A stretch of DNA of 64,000 nt. Source: Phaffia rhodozyma (Eukaryota; Basidiomycota; Tremellomycetes; Cystofilobasidiales; Mrakiaceae). Positions within the stretch are counted from its first letter, which is position 1. Every line of letters begins with the position of its first letter. Below, piece after piece: positions 34,627 to 48,302 of the stretch. The position numbers and the translations under genes are program-made. Below the pieces are notes generated by a model. That model searched no databases and was not told the DNA's origin. It saw only the letters and a list, made by a program, of their open reading frames with translations. The stretch lies in assembly GCA_014706385.1 (NCBI GenBank), contig JACGZH010000004.1, positions 620,001 through 684,000 of the forward strand. The letters are read 5' to 3'.

Positions 34627-36542
34627 ATGCCTTCCCTATTCACTCCCCAGACGTTTGGAACTATCCACCCCCTGTCTCAGACTCAGCTCCAGATCAGGTT
34701 GGATCCTTCGTCTCCACAGGTCTATCATCCAGGTTCTGTGCTCAAAGGACAGGTCGCTCTCATCGCCCCCAATAAAGAAGGCGTCCGAGATGTCAAACAT
34801 CGTTTCCAAGTCGGCCGACTCACTATCAGATCATTCTGGGAAGCCAGAAAAACTAGTGAAAATGCTCCGGTGGAAGAGCCTTGGCAGAGAGGAGGAGAGA
34901 CTCAAGTTAGTCTAGTAGATGAACCGGAACAGGCTTTGCTCATGCCTGGGATTGGCAACGAACTAGAAGTCACTTGGGATTTCGAGGTACGCCTTTCTTC
35001 TTCTTCTTCCAGTCTCCAATCGAGATAGGCTCTGTCTGTATATCAGAAGGAAAATTACCCTGGATAGACTAACAAGCTGACTTGTACGAACGATATTTGA
35101 ATCATACGTTTGGTGATTTTAACTTCACCTTTCTTGATATAGTTCACTCTTCCGGAGAAGTCCAGCCCAACTCACTCTCACTTTCTCCCTGATGCGCCTT
35201 CCGGCAAAGGAAAAGCTCCTGTGACGACTGCTAGCTCAATTGTCTCCCCACCGTCGTTTCATTCTACAGAGTATCAAATAAACCATATTCTGGAGGCTTA
35301 CCTTGCCTTCAACGAAGTTCCGTCTGCTGGACCTCTACTTGATGAGCGGGCGTTCAATGTTGCCGGAGAGATGGACTTGGTCGAGCGAATCGTATACCCC
35401 TTCCAGAACAGCGACAACATAGAAGATGGAAGAGTATGTGAGTGTAATGAGTCTGTTAAGGACTCGGAGGGAAAGCCGTTAGGCGTTCTGGCTATCACTG
35501 TGCGTTGTGTCTCCTCGTCCTTCACTCTACCCATGGTTTGACATTACATGCATCCCGCCCTGACGACCATACTCTTCTCAACACATTCGAAAATAATATC
35601 AGATCCAACTTCCATCCCAGTCCATCTCGACGACCACTTCGACCATCTCTCTAGAGTCCTCATTTAAGTTTTCAGCCGAGAAAGCCAAGCTAAACTCAAC
35701 GCCAGAAAAGCCTAAAGAAAGTCACCTGAAAGGGCTGTTTGGACTTGGCAAAGGTAAAGACAAGAAGAAGGAGGAAGAAGCCACTATCGCTGCCTCAGCA
35801 CAACAAGCTCATCCAGCAGAGCAGGCTTTCGGAATCGATCAGATCGGAGGAGAACTGGTCGTCAAGACTACTGGAGAGCAGGACGTGAGCTCTCGGGTTT
35901 TGCCTTTTGTATAACCAATGTGAAAGAGGCTGTGCTAGAGGGTAAGCAATTGACCAAATGTTTTTTTATTTAATTTTTTTTAAATCCCTAGCTTCATGTT
36001 CCACTATCACCCTCAATCCTCAACATCTCGTCTCACCATCCTGTCCTCGCTCGAGGTCTCTCTTCTACTCTTCACTTCGATCTGGCCTATCCTCTCTCGA
36101 CTGCCGATCAAGGTCCGCTCGTTGGATCATTCCATACTGACCTGGTCTCCCGCTCCGTGAGTCGGCTTTTCTCTTGAGAATGTCGACTGATGTGCTCATC
36201 GTCCGATCTTCTTTATGAACGTTTCTTCCTCTTTATGCAATCCAGTTCTCTCTAAACCTGCACCTTAAGACAACCTACTCTGCCACCCCTCTTCCGTCTA
36301 TCCTGATTTCTTTCCTGGCCCCTTTGACTTCTTCTGTGGCCTCTTACTCGGATATTCCTCCACCCTCAATTGACGGTCCTCCCTACCAGAGCAATGCGCT
36401 CCCGCCCGGTTTCGACGAGGCCATGGCCGGTCATGCTCAGCCAGCTAGGGCAAACATTGAGCCACCTAGCTTCGGATATGCCACCAATGAGAGTGGAATG
36501 AACACACCGGGCGCGGGAGATCTGCCTCCAGGCTATGATTAA
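34627..36542 (+). CDS. arrestin-like trafficking adaptor
   Basis: The protein looks like an alpha-arrestin-type adaptor, the class that links plasma-membrane proteins to Rsp5/Nedd4 ubiquitin ligases. The ATG at 34627 starts MPSLFTPQTFGTIHPLSQ. The N-lobe follows, with QIRLDPSSPQVYHPGSVLKG (the VYxPGxxxxG block of arrestins) and LMPGIGNELEVTWDFEFTLP. A long middle includes a Lys/Glu-rich insertion (GLGKGKDKKKEEEA). The C-lobe includes LGVLAITIQLPSQS, LRIPIKV-like strands and SLNLHLKTTYSATPLPS. The tail is proline-rich and ends LPPGYD, which gives a PPxY motif at the extreme C-terminus, the expected ligand of Rsp5 WW domains. Sequence similarity to named arrestins is weak, so the subfamily is open. 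Confidence 0.7.
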
Positions 36543-36896
36543 CTGGTTGCGAAGCTTCTGCGTCTTGTGTACAAGGGAATTAAAAAAAGTCTGATACAGT
36601 GCCATTTTGTAGAGTAGATGAAGATATTATAAATAAAAGGAAGTTGTTCGCGTAAGAGTGAGAGAGCAAGTTGACGGGAGAAAGAGGTGTTTATATGCAA
36701 GCCTGAATGTGTGTGAGGATAGGAAAACCAGACCCAGACAAAGAAAGTCGTGGTGAAAGAAAATCAACAACTGGCGCGAGACGCGCGACGCGTCCTATCA
36801 TTAAACCACCAACGACTTTCCGCTTTCTTTTCCGTCCGATCCATCCTTATTTCGTTTCGTTTATCGGATTCGCTACCAAAATTTCAGGAAAGCATA
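36543..36896. other. intergenic, CENP-A promoter
   Basis: 354 bp lie between the arrestin-like stop and the CENP-A start in the same orientation. They end in a pyrimidine-rich leader just before the start codon. There is no gene in it. Confidence 0.5.
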
Positions 36897-38271
<1,375 letters not shown>

Positions 38272-39200
38272 TGTTCCTTCCCCTCTTCTCCTTTTTCTTC
38301 TTTCCTCTTTCTCTTCTTTCCTGCGTTCATTATCTCGTAGTAATTTTCTCTAGTGTTCTCCTTGGGCTGATTTAGAACCTCACGTTTTCTATCCTGTTTC
38401 TTTGTACTCAATCTAAATCATCCTTCCTTGTCTTTTGTCTTTTGTCTTTTATCTTCTTATTCTTCTCTTGATCTCTCATTATTTCCCCCGGGTCGGTCAG
38501 ACGAACCTGAAAATTCCTTACTCTTCCTTGTGTCAAATGCCGTTCGCAACTTTCCAAAAGGAAGAAAGAAACACATCAAAGTGAGTGCGAGATTAGTGGA
38601 TAGCTGGAAGTCTCGAAAAGATCGAACAGATTGAGTACGAAGCGAAAGGATGTTACAAAGTGTTATAGATAGTGGTTAACGAGTGAATTGAGCCCGATTA
38701 GATATGAGCGTAAGAGGTGGATATCGGAGGAGAATGAGCTCCTCCGATATATGATGTGCATGTGGTCACCTTCCTCTCGATCGAAAAAAAAAGAGAAAGA
38801 AGAAGAAAAAATAGCTCCTTTGCATCCTGTAGGCCAATCCAGTACAATAGGAAAAGAAATGGAGAAAATCGAACCCCGAAATAAAGATGTCGGTGAAGGT
38901 TGCAATAAAAAGAGACAGGAGCAAAGTCCTATGATCACGAAAGAAGGAGAGAAGAAGAGCAAAGGAAGGTATATGTGTAGGCCGCCGTGGACCTCCACGC
39001 AAGATTTCAAGAAAGATAAACAACAAGAAGTATAAGGTATAACATACAGAACACACTCAAGAAAGATAAATATGAACAAGGTCCATCAAAGACAAGAGAG
39101 AGACTGTCGATGAGAAACAATGAAAGAAAGTGACATACACAAAGACAGAATCGAGATAGATTATATATGATTGGGTTAAATAGACCGAGAGGAGGTGTCT
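38272..39200. other. convergent intergenic region with a hairpin
   Basis: About 930 bp separate CENP-A (plus) and the LIM-domain-binding gene (minus). Purine-rich and pyrimidine-rich tracts make several overlapping open frames on both strands, none with a family motif. A perfect hairpin is present at 38721-38750. Confidence 0.5.
38721..38750. repeat. 12-bp perfect inverted repeat (hairpin)
   Basis: The arms atatcggaggag (38721-38732) and ctcctccgatat (38739-38750) are exact reverse complements around a 6-nt loop. It would form a stable stem in RNA transcribed from either strand, and it lies between two convergent 3' ends. Confidence 0.85.
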
Positions 39201-42200
39201 TCAAGAGTCCACTGAAGAGGAGGATTGAGCGTGGGTCCGTATCCTCGACATCGGCCTACTCTCAGGATCTCCGTGATCTCCAACCGATCCAACTGATCCA
39301 ACCGACTTTGCCGTGTTCTTTCGTTTTAGATTTGGCCTCCCTCCTGGCCCTACAGACGCCGACTTGCTCATCTCATTGGATGGGTCCGATCCGTTGTTAG
39401 CGAGCCCCGGAGGCATGTCCAGAAAGTTCGGATTCGTCGGACTCCGAGGCGTTGGTGGTGGAGGCAGAAAATTCTCATCCATAGAAACCTGGGGTGTAAC
39501 GGAATGCTGTTGGTGTTGACCATGGGGATGAGGATACTGATGGGGATGCTGACTGTACTGAGGTGGTGGATTGTTGAAAGGAAGTTTTGAGAAATGCTGA
39601 GAAGGCGTTCTGGATACCAGTCGGCCGGGTGTCAAGACCGACGAGCCGGATGGAACGTCACTACCGGTTGCTGAGGGAGGTGATGGGGTAAAGGATGAGG
39701 ATTGAGGTAACATATGAGAGGCCCGGATTCGATCGGCCAGCTGTTTGAGCCCATCTGAAGAACGTTTCCAGATGATGGGGGTTTGATATCCACAAAACAG
39801 AGAAGTTAGAACGGTGATCGTTTAGGACATTAAAACAAGCTCAATAGAAGGGAGGGAAGAAAGTCTACGAACCCTTCGGTCCCAGGTTTTCCGATTTGCA
39901 GAAAGACATGAGCGGGCCCATCTGCACGACCTGTTCCGAAATCTACCGTTTTTCATGACCGATGCAACGTCCAGACCGTTATTCATGACACCGAGAGAAG
40001 AAACAAGAGAAGAAAAGTGAATAGAGGAATGGGACGAACCTCTAGGCATCTCATCATACTCAGTGAAATTCCAAACTCGTTCACGATTGGACCAGGCATC
40101 GAGTAACTTTCGCCGACAAACTCCATCTCTGGCGGGCTTAAGTCTGCCGAGTTTACCTTGGGTGTGGCTGCCTCCAGGCCGGATTCATTGACCTTTTCTC
40201 CTGTTACTTTGCTCGGTCCACCTGGCCCAGTGCCTGAGCCGAATCCCACTGATTTCTGGTTCTCCCCTGTCTTGGCACTCTCATCTTCCTTCCCTTCTAA
40301 CGCTTTTGATTCCTTTGACGTCGATGTCGTCGAAGTGGATCCTGCCGACGCGGACGTCGCGTCTTCCTTTGCGTCGATTGTATCAACCGACCCCGCTCCT
40401 GTTCCTCCGTCTTCGTCGGTCTCTGTCTTTCCGGAATTTGGTCCTGACGCTACCGGTGTAGGAGTTTGACCTGGCGTGGGCGCCTGCGGGTTGAACCCTG
40501 ACTGAGTTGAATCGTCATTGGATCCTGCTCCAGAAGCTGCCGCTGCCGCTGCCACTGCAGTCACTGCTGCTGCTGCCGCCGTCGACGTGGTCGATGTTGA
40601 TGAAGCGATTGAATCTGGTCCGGACGCAAGCTTGTTCGCGATTCCACCGTTCGGATTGGCCCATGTATCTATGGATAATCTTGGTCGATAGATCGGGAAC
40701 TTTCGTATGGACGATCGGGCGATATACTCTGTAAAGTCGAGCGCGTTGAAGGATATCCTGCTCAATAACAAAGAGCCAGAGCCACCGCCGCCGATGTTTC
40801 CTTCTGCCGACTCGCCATGGGGCGTGTAGATGAGGACAGCTTTGAGTGAGCCGGTGGTGACGACTTGGGTGCCATCATAATACACATATGTGATAGATGC
40901 TCGGGATACATCGACAGTGATCGTCCGGAAGCCATGCTGCGCTGAGAAGACTGTCCGGGACTCTCGAGGGTTCTCAAGATTAAGAGTGATAGCTCGACAG
41001 CTATTTTGGTAAGCGACGAGGAAGTACCGGGGGAGCACAGATGTCGGAAGATCTATGAAACAAGGGGATTGGGGGTCATCGTATCAAGAACAAAAGATAT
41101 CTAGTATGCACGCAGAGGAGTGATACATGCGACAAATCAGACGAACCAAATTCTTTAACTTCACCGGTGAACGTATTGCGAAACGATTGATGAACGATGC
41201 CTTCTTCGATGAAATATGTATCCACATGGTCCTTCCAGTACGCGTACTCCCTCCTCTAGATCCGTCCATAGACAAGGTCAGGTGATCATGATCAGCAAAG
41301 ACGCGATTTGGGATGACAGTCCCCTGTCTATAGGGTCGTTGATGATGGAAGATTGTGAGACTCACCCTTTCTCCATCTGCAAACCCAGAAAAGTACTGGA
41401 GTAGCCGCAAGATGGCAGCTCCATGAGGAGGTTCCGTCCTCGCTCTACTCCCCATAAACAGATAAGATGAACGGAGCCAGTACGCCTATGTCAGCATCCC
41501 AGTTTTCTCCTCTTTCTGTATGGTCAGATGATAGAACAAGGCGACAGAAGGAAGAAACGAAGAAGAGAGACAGAAAGATAACACAAGACGGATGGATGGA
41601 CGCACAATATTGAACTGCCGGCTCCCTTCTGAGACGGATGTGACCTGACCAACGTTGGTCCTCCCGGAACCATTACAGGTTGGATCCCCTGAACCAATCT
41701 TTGTTGCTGCTGCTGCTGTTGATGAGGACCTCTCAATACCTGGATGAGTCCGGGCTGATGGATTCCAATGGAGGGCGAGGCCGCGTGTGGTTGTGCCTGC
41801 TGGCGGGCAAAGCCAACCACGTTCAAGCCGGGAGTCACCACTGTCGACGGTGTCTGTACTTCCAAGACTCCGATCTCTGAATGGGATCCTGGCCCTCCCT
41901 GGATGGAAGGCGAGTAAATCGAACTGGTTGAGAGGGGTCTATGGGCTGAAGGTGACATGTGAGCGTTCGACATCGGAGACATGTGCTGAGACGGCGGTTG
42001 CGGTTGCGGCGGCTGACGGTGAGCCGTTTGTGGGTGGACAGGATGAGGGCCCATTCCTGGGTTATGAGGAGTTCCATGAGGGACAGGCCCTAGTTGGGCA
42101 TGATGGGTCGGATTCGAAGATGGAGGTGGGTATGGAGCTTGTGGATAGGGACCTCCATTCGTGCCCAATGGATTTCCCACCACGATCATTTGGGGCCGAC

Positions 42201-42309
42201 CGGACGGAGCGTATGATCCGGGAGATGTTTGGTGTTGGCTTGGATTCCCGTTTGTTCGAGCCATTTGCTGATCCCGAGCGGCCTGAAAAGCTGCTGCTGC
42301 TGCTGCTGC

Positions 42310-42372
<63 letters not shown>

Positions 42373-42930
42373 TGAGAGAGGGTATGGATGCTGCTGCTGT
42401 GGCTGCCCTTGTGGTCTTGAGATATTTGGATTCGATAGAGATAACTGTTGCTGTTCTCCCAGGGTTCGACCAAGATACTGCTGCCCCTTTCCGACCATCG
42501 GGTTTGACGGCGGTTGGTGCTGATGCTGAGGAGAATACGGAATGTTCCCGTTCGAGTAACCATATGCTTGTTCCTGCGAGACTTGTGATGCATGCTGTGG
42601 TTGTTGCGGTGGTGGTGCTGGTGCTGGTAGTTGTCCAGTCGACATGACCCTCCGGCCATTCGGTTGAGGTTGGGCAGACTGTTGTTGAGACGGAGGAAGA
42701 CTACTCTGAGGCCCGGATGGTCGAGAAGGACCGGATCTCGGACCACCACTGCCGCCGCCGCCACTACTACTGCCACCTGCACTGACGCTCGACACGAGGG
42801 GACCGGTTTGAGAGCCTGAAGGATATGGTGAAAAAGGCGAGTGTTGTTGTTGTTGTTGCTGCTGCTGCTGATAAGTAGAAAGTCCTGGTTGCATGTAGCT
42901 TGGAGGTGATGTCTGAATTGTCAGAGACAT
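39201..42930 (-). CDS. LIM-domain-binding (PtaB/Mfg1-like) co-regulator
   Basis: Fungal LIM-domain-binding proteins such as Aspergillus PtaB and yeast Mfg1 act with Flo8/Som1-type factors to control adhesion, filamentation and biofilm genes. The ATG at 42928-42930 starts MSLTIQTSPPSYMQPGLSTY, followed by a very Gln/Pro/Ser-rich region with long polyglutamine runs. The LIM-binding domain spans several exons: GAAILRLLQYFSGFADGE, YWKDHVDTYFIEEGIVHQSF, RNTFTGEVKEF, LPRYFLVAYQNSCRAITLNL, FRTITVDVSRASITYVYYDG and LLSRISFNALDFTEYIARS. A low-complexity Ala/Ser/Thr/Gly linker and the segment EFVGESYSMPGPIVNEFGIS follow. The tail is Pro-rich and contains RPNLKRKNTAKS. The stop is at 39201-39203. Domain identity is firm; the target process is inferred from relatives. 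Confidence 0.85.
42288..42374. repeat. polyglutamine-coding trinucleotide repeat
   Basis: On the plus strand this is a run of ctg units, then ttg units, then alternating ttg/ctg, coding for about 20 or more glutamines followed by alanines in the LIM-domain-binding protein. Shorter runs occur at 42842-42870 and near 41700-41715. Confidence 0.9.
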
Positions 42931-43737
42931 GCAACTTTATTCTCCTACTTCTTCTTCTTCTTCTTCTTCTTTTTTCTTCTCTCTCTCTTCTTTCTATCAG
43001 TTTCTCCAGACCAAGACGGATGCAGTGGATGACAGAATGAATGTGCAGACAGAGAGCGAAAGAGAAAGAATAGGGTTGGATGGAGATGAACCTTGGTGTC
43101 TCTTTGACGGACTATGGGACACTTGGAGAGAGGGAAAAAAGAAAAAAGATAATGCTCGCTTCCTTTTTTCCAATGTCGATCTCTCGTTTCCCGCCCGTCG
43201 GCTCAATGTCCGTTTTCGTTCGAATATCGTCACCGGACTCTCTTCATTCGTTTTCCTCCTCTCCTTCCGTTTTTTTTCTCCGTGGAAGGATCCATATTCA
43301 GAGGAAAATATCAAAAAGTACAGGATGATAATTAGGACGCTCACAAACATATAGCTATAGCAATCGGGAAGGATCAAGAGGAAGGGAAAAGAGGAGGAAA
43401 CGAAAAGAAGAAAAGAAGAGAAGATTACTAAGCAATATCATTCGTGGCGGCAAATGGACCGGACCGCACAAGGGATGACAACAGGATTCGAGGCGGAGAG
43501 AAGAACCCCGAAGATAAGAATTATACAGTGAAGGGGGAGAAATAGAGAATATAAAGAACGTATGTCTATTCAACAGAACCGAATCCCAAATTGAAGAAAA
43601 AGGAAAAGAAAGGAACATGAGGAGACTCCATCTTCTAGTCTGAATAGAAACACAGATCAAACTGTGTTTGTACATGTGTGTATATATAGATGAGTGTGTG
43701 TGTATGTAGTGATGTCAAAGACAAGAAGAATTGTGCG
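42931..43737. other. intergenic, promoter of the LIM-domain-binding gene
   Basis: About 800 bp lie between two tandem minus-strand genes. They contain a ttc-rich run next to the LIM-domain-binding start and a gt/ta-rich microsatellite near 43670-43710. No gene was recognised. Confidence 0.45.
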
Positions 43738-46700
43738 TCAGAATTCTGTAGTTTTTCTGTCCTCGTGGAAGACTCGATCAAGAAGAGAACCTCGACTGAC
43801 AATCATCGCTTGACTCCGAGGAATCGCAGAAGGCCCGTCCCTCATGGCAACTTGTAATAGTTTGTTCAAATTATGCGCGACCAGATAACACTCGGACAAG
43901 CGTGCAAATGTATCCCTGAATTGTGGTTGTATTGTTTGTTTGTTTGTATTCATTTTCAATAAGAAAGATACGCAAGTCCACAAGTTCATGTACCGTTGTC
44001 AGACCAGAAACACCCGACAGTGAGAAAAGAGAGAAGAAAAAGGAAAAAGAGAAACATACGAGATGTCTTGGATCTGCCGGTGTAGCTGGGCTGCAAGCTC
44101 AACATCGGTCATATCCATTACGGCTGCGAACCGAAGAAGCACCTGAGCGGCCAGAAAGTAGGAGTCTGTCAAAGGGAGAGTGAGAGTGAGAGAGAAGAAG
44201 AGCAAGTCGGGTCAGGCTTCTCCCGTCAAGGATGAACCACAAGAAGGGAAGCCCCGAGGGAGAACGAACGGAGACAGTACGAAGGCATGATAGTCGGGCG
44301 CAAGACAGCAGCCGATAAACAACTCTGAGAGATCGACTGAGCGGCAGCCAGACAAGCCTTTCGCTGGGCGTTCGATGATCCTTGGTCGAGATGAACGTAG
44401 TAGAGAAGTAGTCGGGCACTACATACGAGAAAGAAGAAGAAAAGGGCATTCACTCAATATTCTCCCTCTGTTTCGCTAGCTATTGACGCCAACAATGAGG
44501 AAGAAATGAGAGAAAGGAGGAAGAGAAGAAAACGCACTGTTCGGCTAGAATCTTCCCACCAAGTAATTCGCCCATCCCCCGATTGTCACTCCACTGATGT
44601 TCGGGGTCAGTAGAATCTAATTCGCCCAACGCCTTGACCCACGCGTCCACATCTAGCTCCAACCGACGGAACACATCCAGCTGAGCCGGCTCGGTCAACA
44701 GAGTCCCATTCGGCGAAGCAGGCGGGATCGGTGGCCAAAGTGTCCGGTTGAACGAGTCGACCTTTGCAACGAGGAGGGACGAATATACACTTATCTGAAG
44801 CACCGTCCGGGTCATCTGACGCGACCACGCAAGTCAAGAAGGAGGGCGCATGATGAGAAGGCGGGAGAACAAGGGAGAATGAAGAATCCATAGCAACACA
44901 ATTGTGAACGATCAAAACTAACCTCTTTCAGATTCTGACCGCATGTAAAGTTGAGGTAAACGCTCGAACCTCGAGCGGTAGAATACGAATGAACGAAGAG
45001 AGCGAATCGAGCGAGCTCGGCTGTTCGGATCCGTTCTTCCCGAATTTCTTCATTCTCCGGCGGAGGCAAGACGTCGACGGTGTATTCTGGAAGACTATAG
45101 TGCGAGCGAGGGACCTACATGGGAACAAAGTACAGGAAACAAACGCAGTCAATCGGTCAGAAACTACAGGAGCCTCGAAGGCAGACCGGAAGGAGAAACA
45201 CCTCGAGCCGAGAGGGCTATAGACAGAAGGGAACTGACTAGACCGAAGAGATCAGCCCAATGGGTGGCAAGCGGAGCAAACATATGAAACTATTGGCAAG
45301 TGAGAAAGAGAAATCGTTTGGTTACAACTGTTCTTTCGTTTCCAGAAAGCTTCACAGTGAGATTCGTCTATACCTGCGCCCAGCATCCATTCTGATGGTA
45401 GTACGCTGCAAGCATGATCGCAGCTAAGATGACAAAGCAGAAAATATCCAGCGTATCTTTGTCAGCTACTCAGACGCATATCGACTGCACTATGGACGAG
45501 TTTATCCTTTTCTTTTTTTCCTTTTTTCTTTCTTCCTCCAAAGGACATACCTTGGGTACAATCCAAAGCGTAACGTTCTCTTTTTCTTGCGTCCGTGTCC
45601 TTGTTGGGTGTATCTGACGTATGGAACCTACAATACGTCAACGCCCTCCCGGCCGCTGTAATCCAGCCTTCGGCCTCTTTGTACTTGGATTTGCTAGTCC
45701 TGTGGGCGAATCCACAGACTGCAAGCACCAAGCTTGGGTGCATCGACAGAGGATCCCAGGGCGGAAGACGAGCTCGATGAAGAAGGGAGAGTCCAACTTC
45801 TGATTCCAGGGTCGTCCGTGAGCGAAACGGAGGGTAAAGATCAGCCATCAACGCAGTACTCGACATGACCAGTCGGACACTGCGGATGTGCCAAGGTAAC
45901 AGAGAGCAAGGAAAGGAGGCTATGGTGAGACAGGTTCATGATGTTGAGAACGGACGGCAGGCGATGGCTGATACTTACGAATGCTCGATCACCTCAACTC
46001 CGCCAACTCTGTGAATAGCCTCCTCGAGAGTGAACTTTGGTGACATGCCATCGAGCAGCATGAACTCAAAAAGGTCGCTCGGATGCTCGTGTTTGAACAG
46101 ACCTTCTTGATGAAGACTAATGAACGGATAATGAAGGTGCTGGTTCGGGACAGAGCGTGGTAACGGTTGGAGCGCAGGCAATAATGGTGGAAGGATTGTC
46201 TTTGGGGATTTAAGGGCATATGGCCGGCGTTGAGAGCTCCCGGCCGAAGATGGATATGGTTCAAACCAAGAAGGATGATGAGTCGAGTATGGTTGATGAG
46301 TAAACGAAGGGAGGGAAGAATGTGGGTAACCTGTCGGAGGCGGCGGTGGGTGGTGGTCGTGTTCAGAACGGGAGGCATTGCCCGACATGATCGACAAGCT
46401 CGGTAGGTGCATCACTTTTGATTGGGATGTTTGATTCGGATTCAATCGTGCCAAGCTTTGTTCGAGAAGCGAAAGCTTCCGTCTGAGCTCCACTGGAATG
46501 TGAAGGAGGTTTTATATTTAATCATCATCATCGACGACAGAACAAGAAAATGAGTGAAAAGGTTCTCGGGCGCAGCGATGCCGGCGAAGAACGGATGAAC
46601 GAATGAAACAAACAAGATAAAGAAATATATATTCTTACGATTTTCCTGTTCGAGCTGTCTGTGCTCCCTAGTCTCGTTCGGTTCGTCTTTCGATGTGTGG

Positions 46701-47502
46701 TTGGCTGGACCGAGAGAGGAAGAGGAGGTAGAAGATACCTCGGTAGCTTTCGACTTTGAATTGCTCATGTCTTTCGATTCCTTTTTCCGAGACGTCGCAG
46801 TCGGCGGTGTGATCGCTCGCTTGAATGGTCCTTCCAGATGGTCATACGTGCACAGCTGGTGGATTTCGTTTGGATCTGGCACAGGCACACCCTCTGGCAA
46901 GTTTGCCAGATAGGATGCTTGTACTTTTTCGCATGGAGAACAGATCGGTCGTTTGCTATCACACTTGAGTTTTCGCCTGAGCTCGGGATTAGGTCAAACC
47001 CAGAGATAGGGAGCATGAGCGGATGAGACGGATGGCATGAATGATCGTTTGCATAAATAGCACGTACCTCCGACATCGCTGTTTTCCAAGTCAATGTGTG
47101 GTTCAGGCCATAGTGAAGGTGTATGAAATAAAGAGGCGATCAGCTGAGCCGGAGTTCAGGGCGACACGACAACCAGACAGAGAGGAAGGATCTCATGAAA
47201 TGACAGACGTCCAGATACAATTACAGATAACGGAAACACACGATGCGAGAACGCGGAGAAGTAACAGAACATGAACTCACATGACAGGCAAAGTTTCTTC
47301 TCAACGCTATTCTTTCTCCTTTTGGCTTCTCAACCAAAGAAAGATCTTTGTCAGAACCGATGTCGTCGATGCTCGTACGGGCGCTACTTAACAACTGGCT
47401 GGCCGCGGAAGAAAGGGACGTTTGATCGGCCGATCCAAAGTGCTCTGCGAATGACGGATAAGAATAAGATGATGAGGACGACGATGACGAACGAGGACTC
47501 AT
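43738..47502 (-). CDS. Zn2Cys6 transcription factor
   Basis: This is a fungal binuclear-cluster transcription factor. The ATG at 47500-47502 opens a serine-rich leader (MSPRSSSSSSSSYSYPSF). The DNA-binding cluster is spread over three exons: FAC-H, RCRR from an 11-nt exon at 47068-47078, and RKLKCDSKRPICSPCEKVQA. Together they give the C-x2-C-x6-C-x6-C-x2-C pattern followed by CTYDH. A coiled segment (ELRRKLSLLEQSLARLN) is the usual dimerisation helix. The rest matches the fungal-specific regulatory domain: DLFEFMLLDGMSPKFTLEEA, HPSLVLAVCGFAHRTSKSKY, EERIRTAELARFALFVHSYS and LWPPIPPASPNGTLLTEP. The TGA is at 43738-43740. The target genes are unknown, and neighbouring genes give no hint. Confidence 0.88.
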
Positions 47503-48302
47503 TGCGAGTATGTATATATATGTGTGTATGTGTGCGTGTGTGTGTGTATCTGTCTGTGTAAGAGAGAAGGAGAGAATTGCCAGGAGTAGAAGAGAGTAGC
47601 GAGAGGCGAGAGAGATGGGAGGAAGGCGGTTTGGGCCGACAAAGACACAAAGGCTGGCAGGCAGACAACTGAAGCTTGCTAGCTATCGACAGACTCTATT
47701 CTGAGATACACCGCACGCAGAATAGATGGGGAACGAGAGGTTGACCTCCAAGCGAAGAAAAGAAAGCCGTCAAACCGAGGAAAGTCGAAGCGATAAGACT
47801 GAAGACAAGCCGGAAGAACGAGAAGGAAGGGAAGAGAAGAACAGAAAGTGAAAGAGAAAAAAAACGAAGAGAGGACGTCGAGAGACTTGGCCGAAAGGAA
47901 TCCGGATGGCCGGCTGATGAAAGCAAGAAAGAATAGAAATGAGAAAAAGAATAATGACGAGATCATACAAAGTAAAAGGGAAGAAAACGAAATCAAAAAA
48001 GAGCGAGAAGACACGGAGAAACGAGCGAACGAGTGGACGAACGGGTGGAGAGTGGAAGCCGTTTGATACCGGCGATCTCGCCGAGCGCCAAAAGTATGCC
48101 AGGCAGCGAGATGTTATTGACCGACCTCCGTTATCCGGTCCGGTTGAACGAGGAACGAAACTTTGTTTGAGGGTATCAGACTGCGGTCAGGCCATTCGGG
48201 ATTTATGTTGGTCGTTTTAAAATTTGTAGCCGTTCTGGTTTTTCTCCTCTCGTGCTCTCGGCACGGATATTTGGCGGATTCTGTCAGGGGCGGAAGCTGG
48301 GC
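47503..48302. other. intergenic, Zn2Cys6 gene promoter
   Basis: This region contains a ta/tg-rich microsatellite at about 47510-47560 directly upstream of the start codon and long purine-rich tracts at 47700-48050. Open frames through the purine tracts are low complexity and I do not support them as genes. Confidence 0.4.

Noticed and set aside
38600..39080. Overlapping long frames on both strands in the CENP-A/LIM-domain-binding gap
   Set aside because: They follow purine- and pyrimidine-rich tracts, are low complexity, and show no conserved motif.
41787..42647. 286-codon plus-strand open frame with long valine runs
   Set aside because: It is the antisense shadow of the polyglutamine-rich LIM-domain-binding gene.
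47840..48066. Lys/Glu-rich plus-strand frame upstream of the Zn2Cys6 gene
   Set aside because: It is a purine-tract artefact without a plausible family or exon context.
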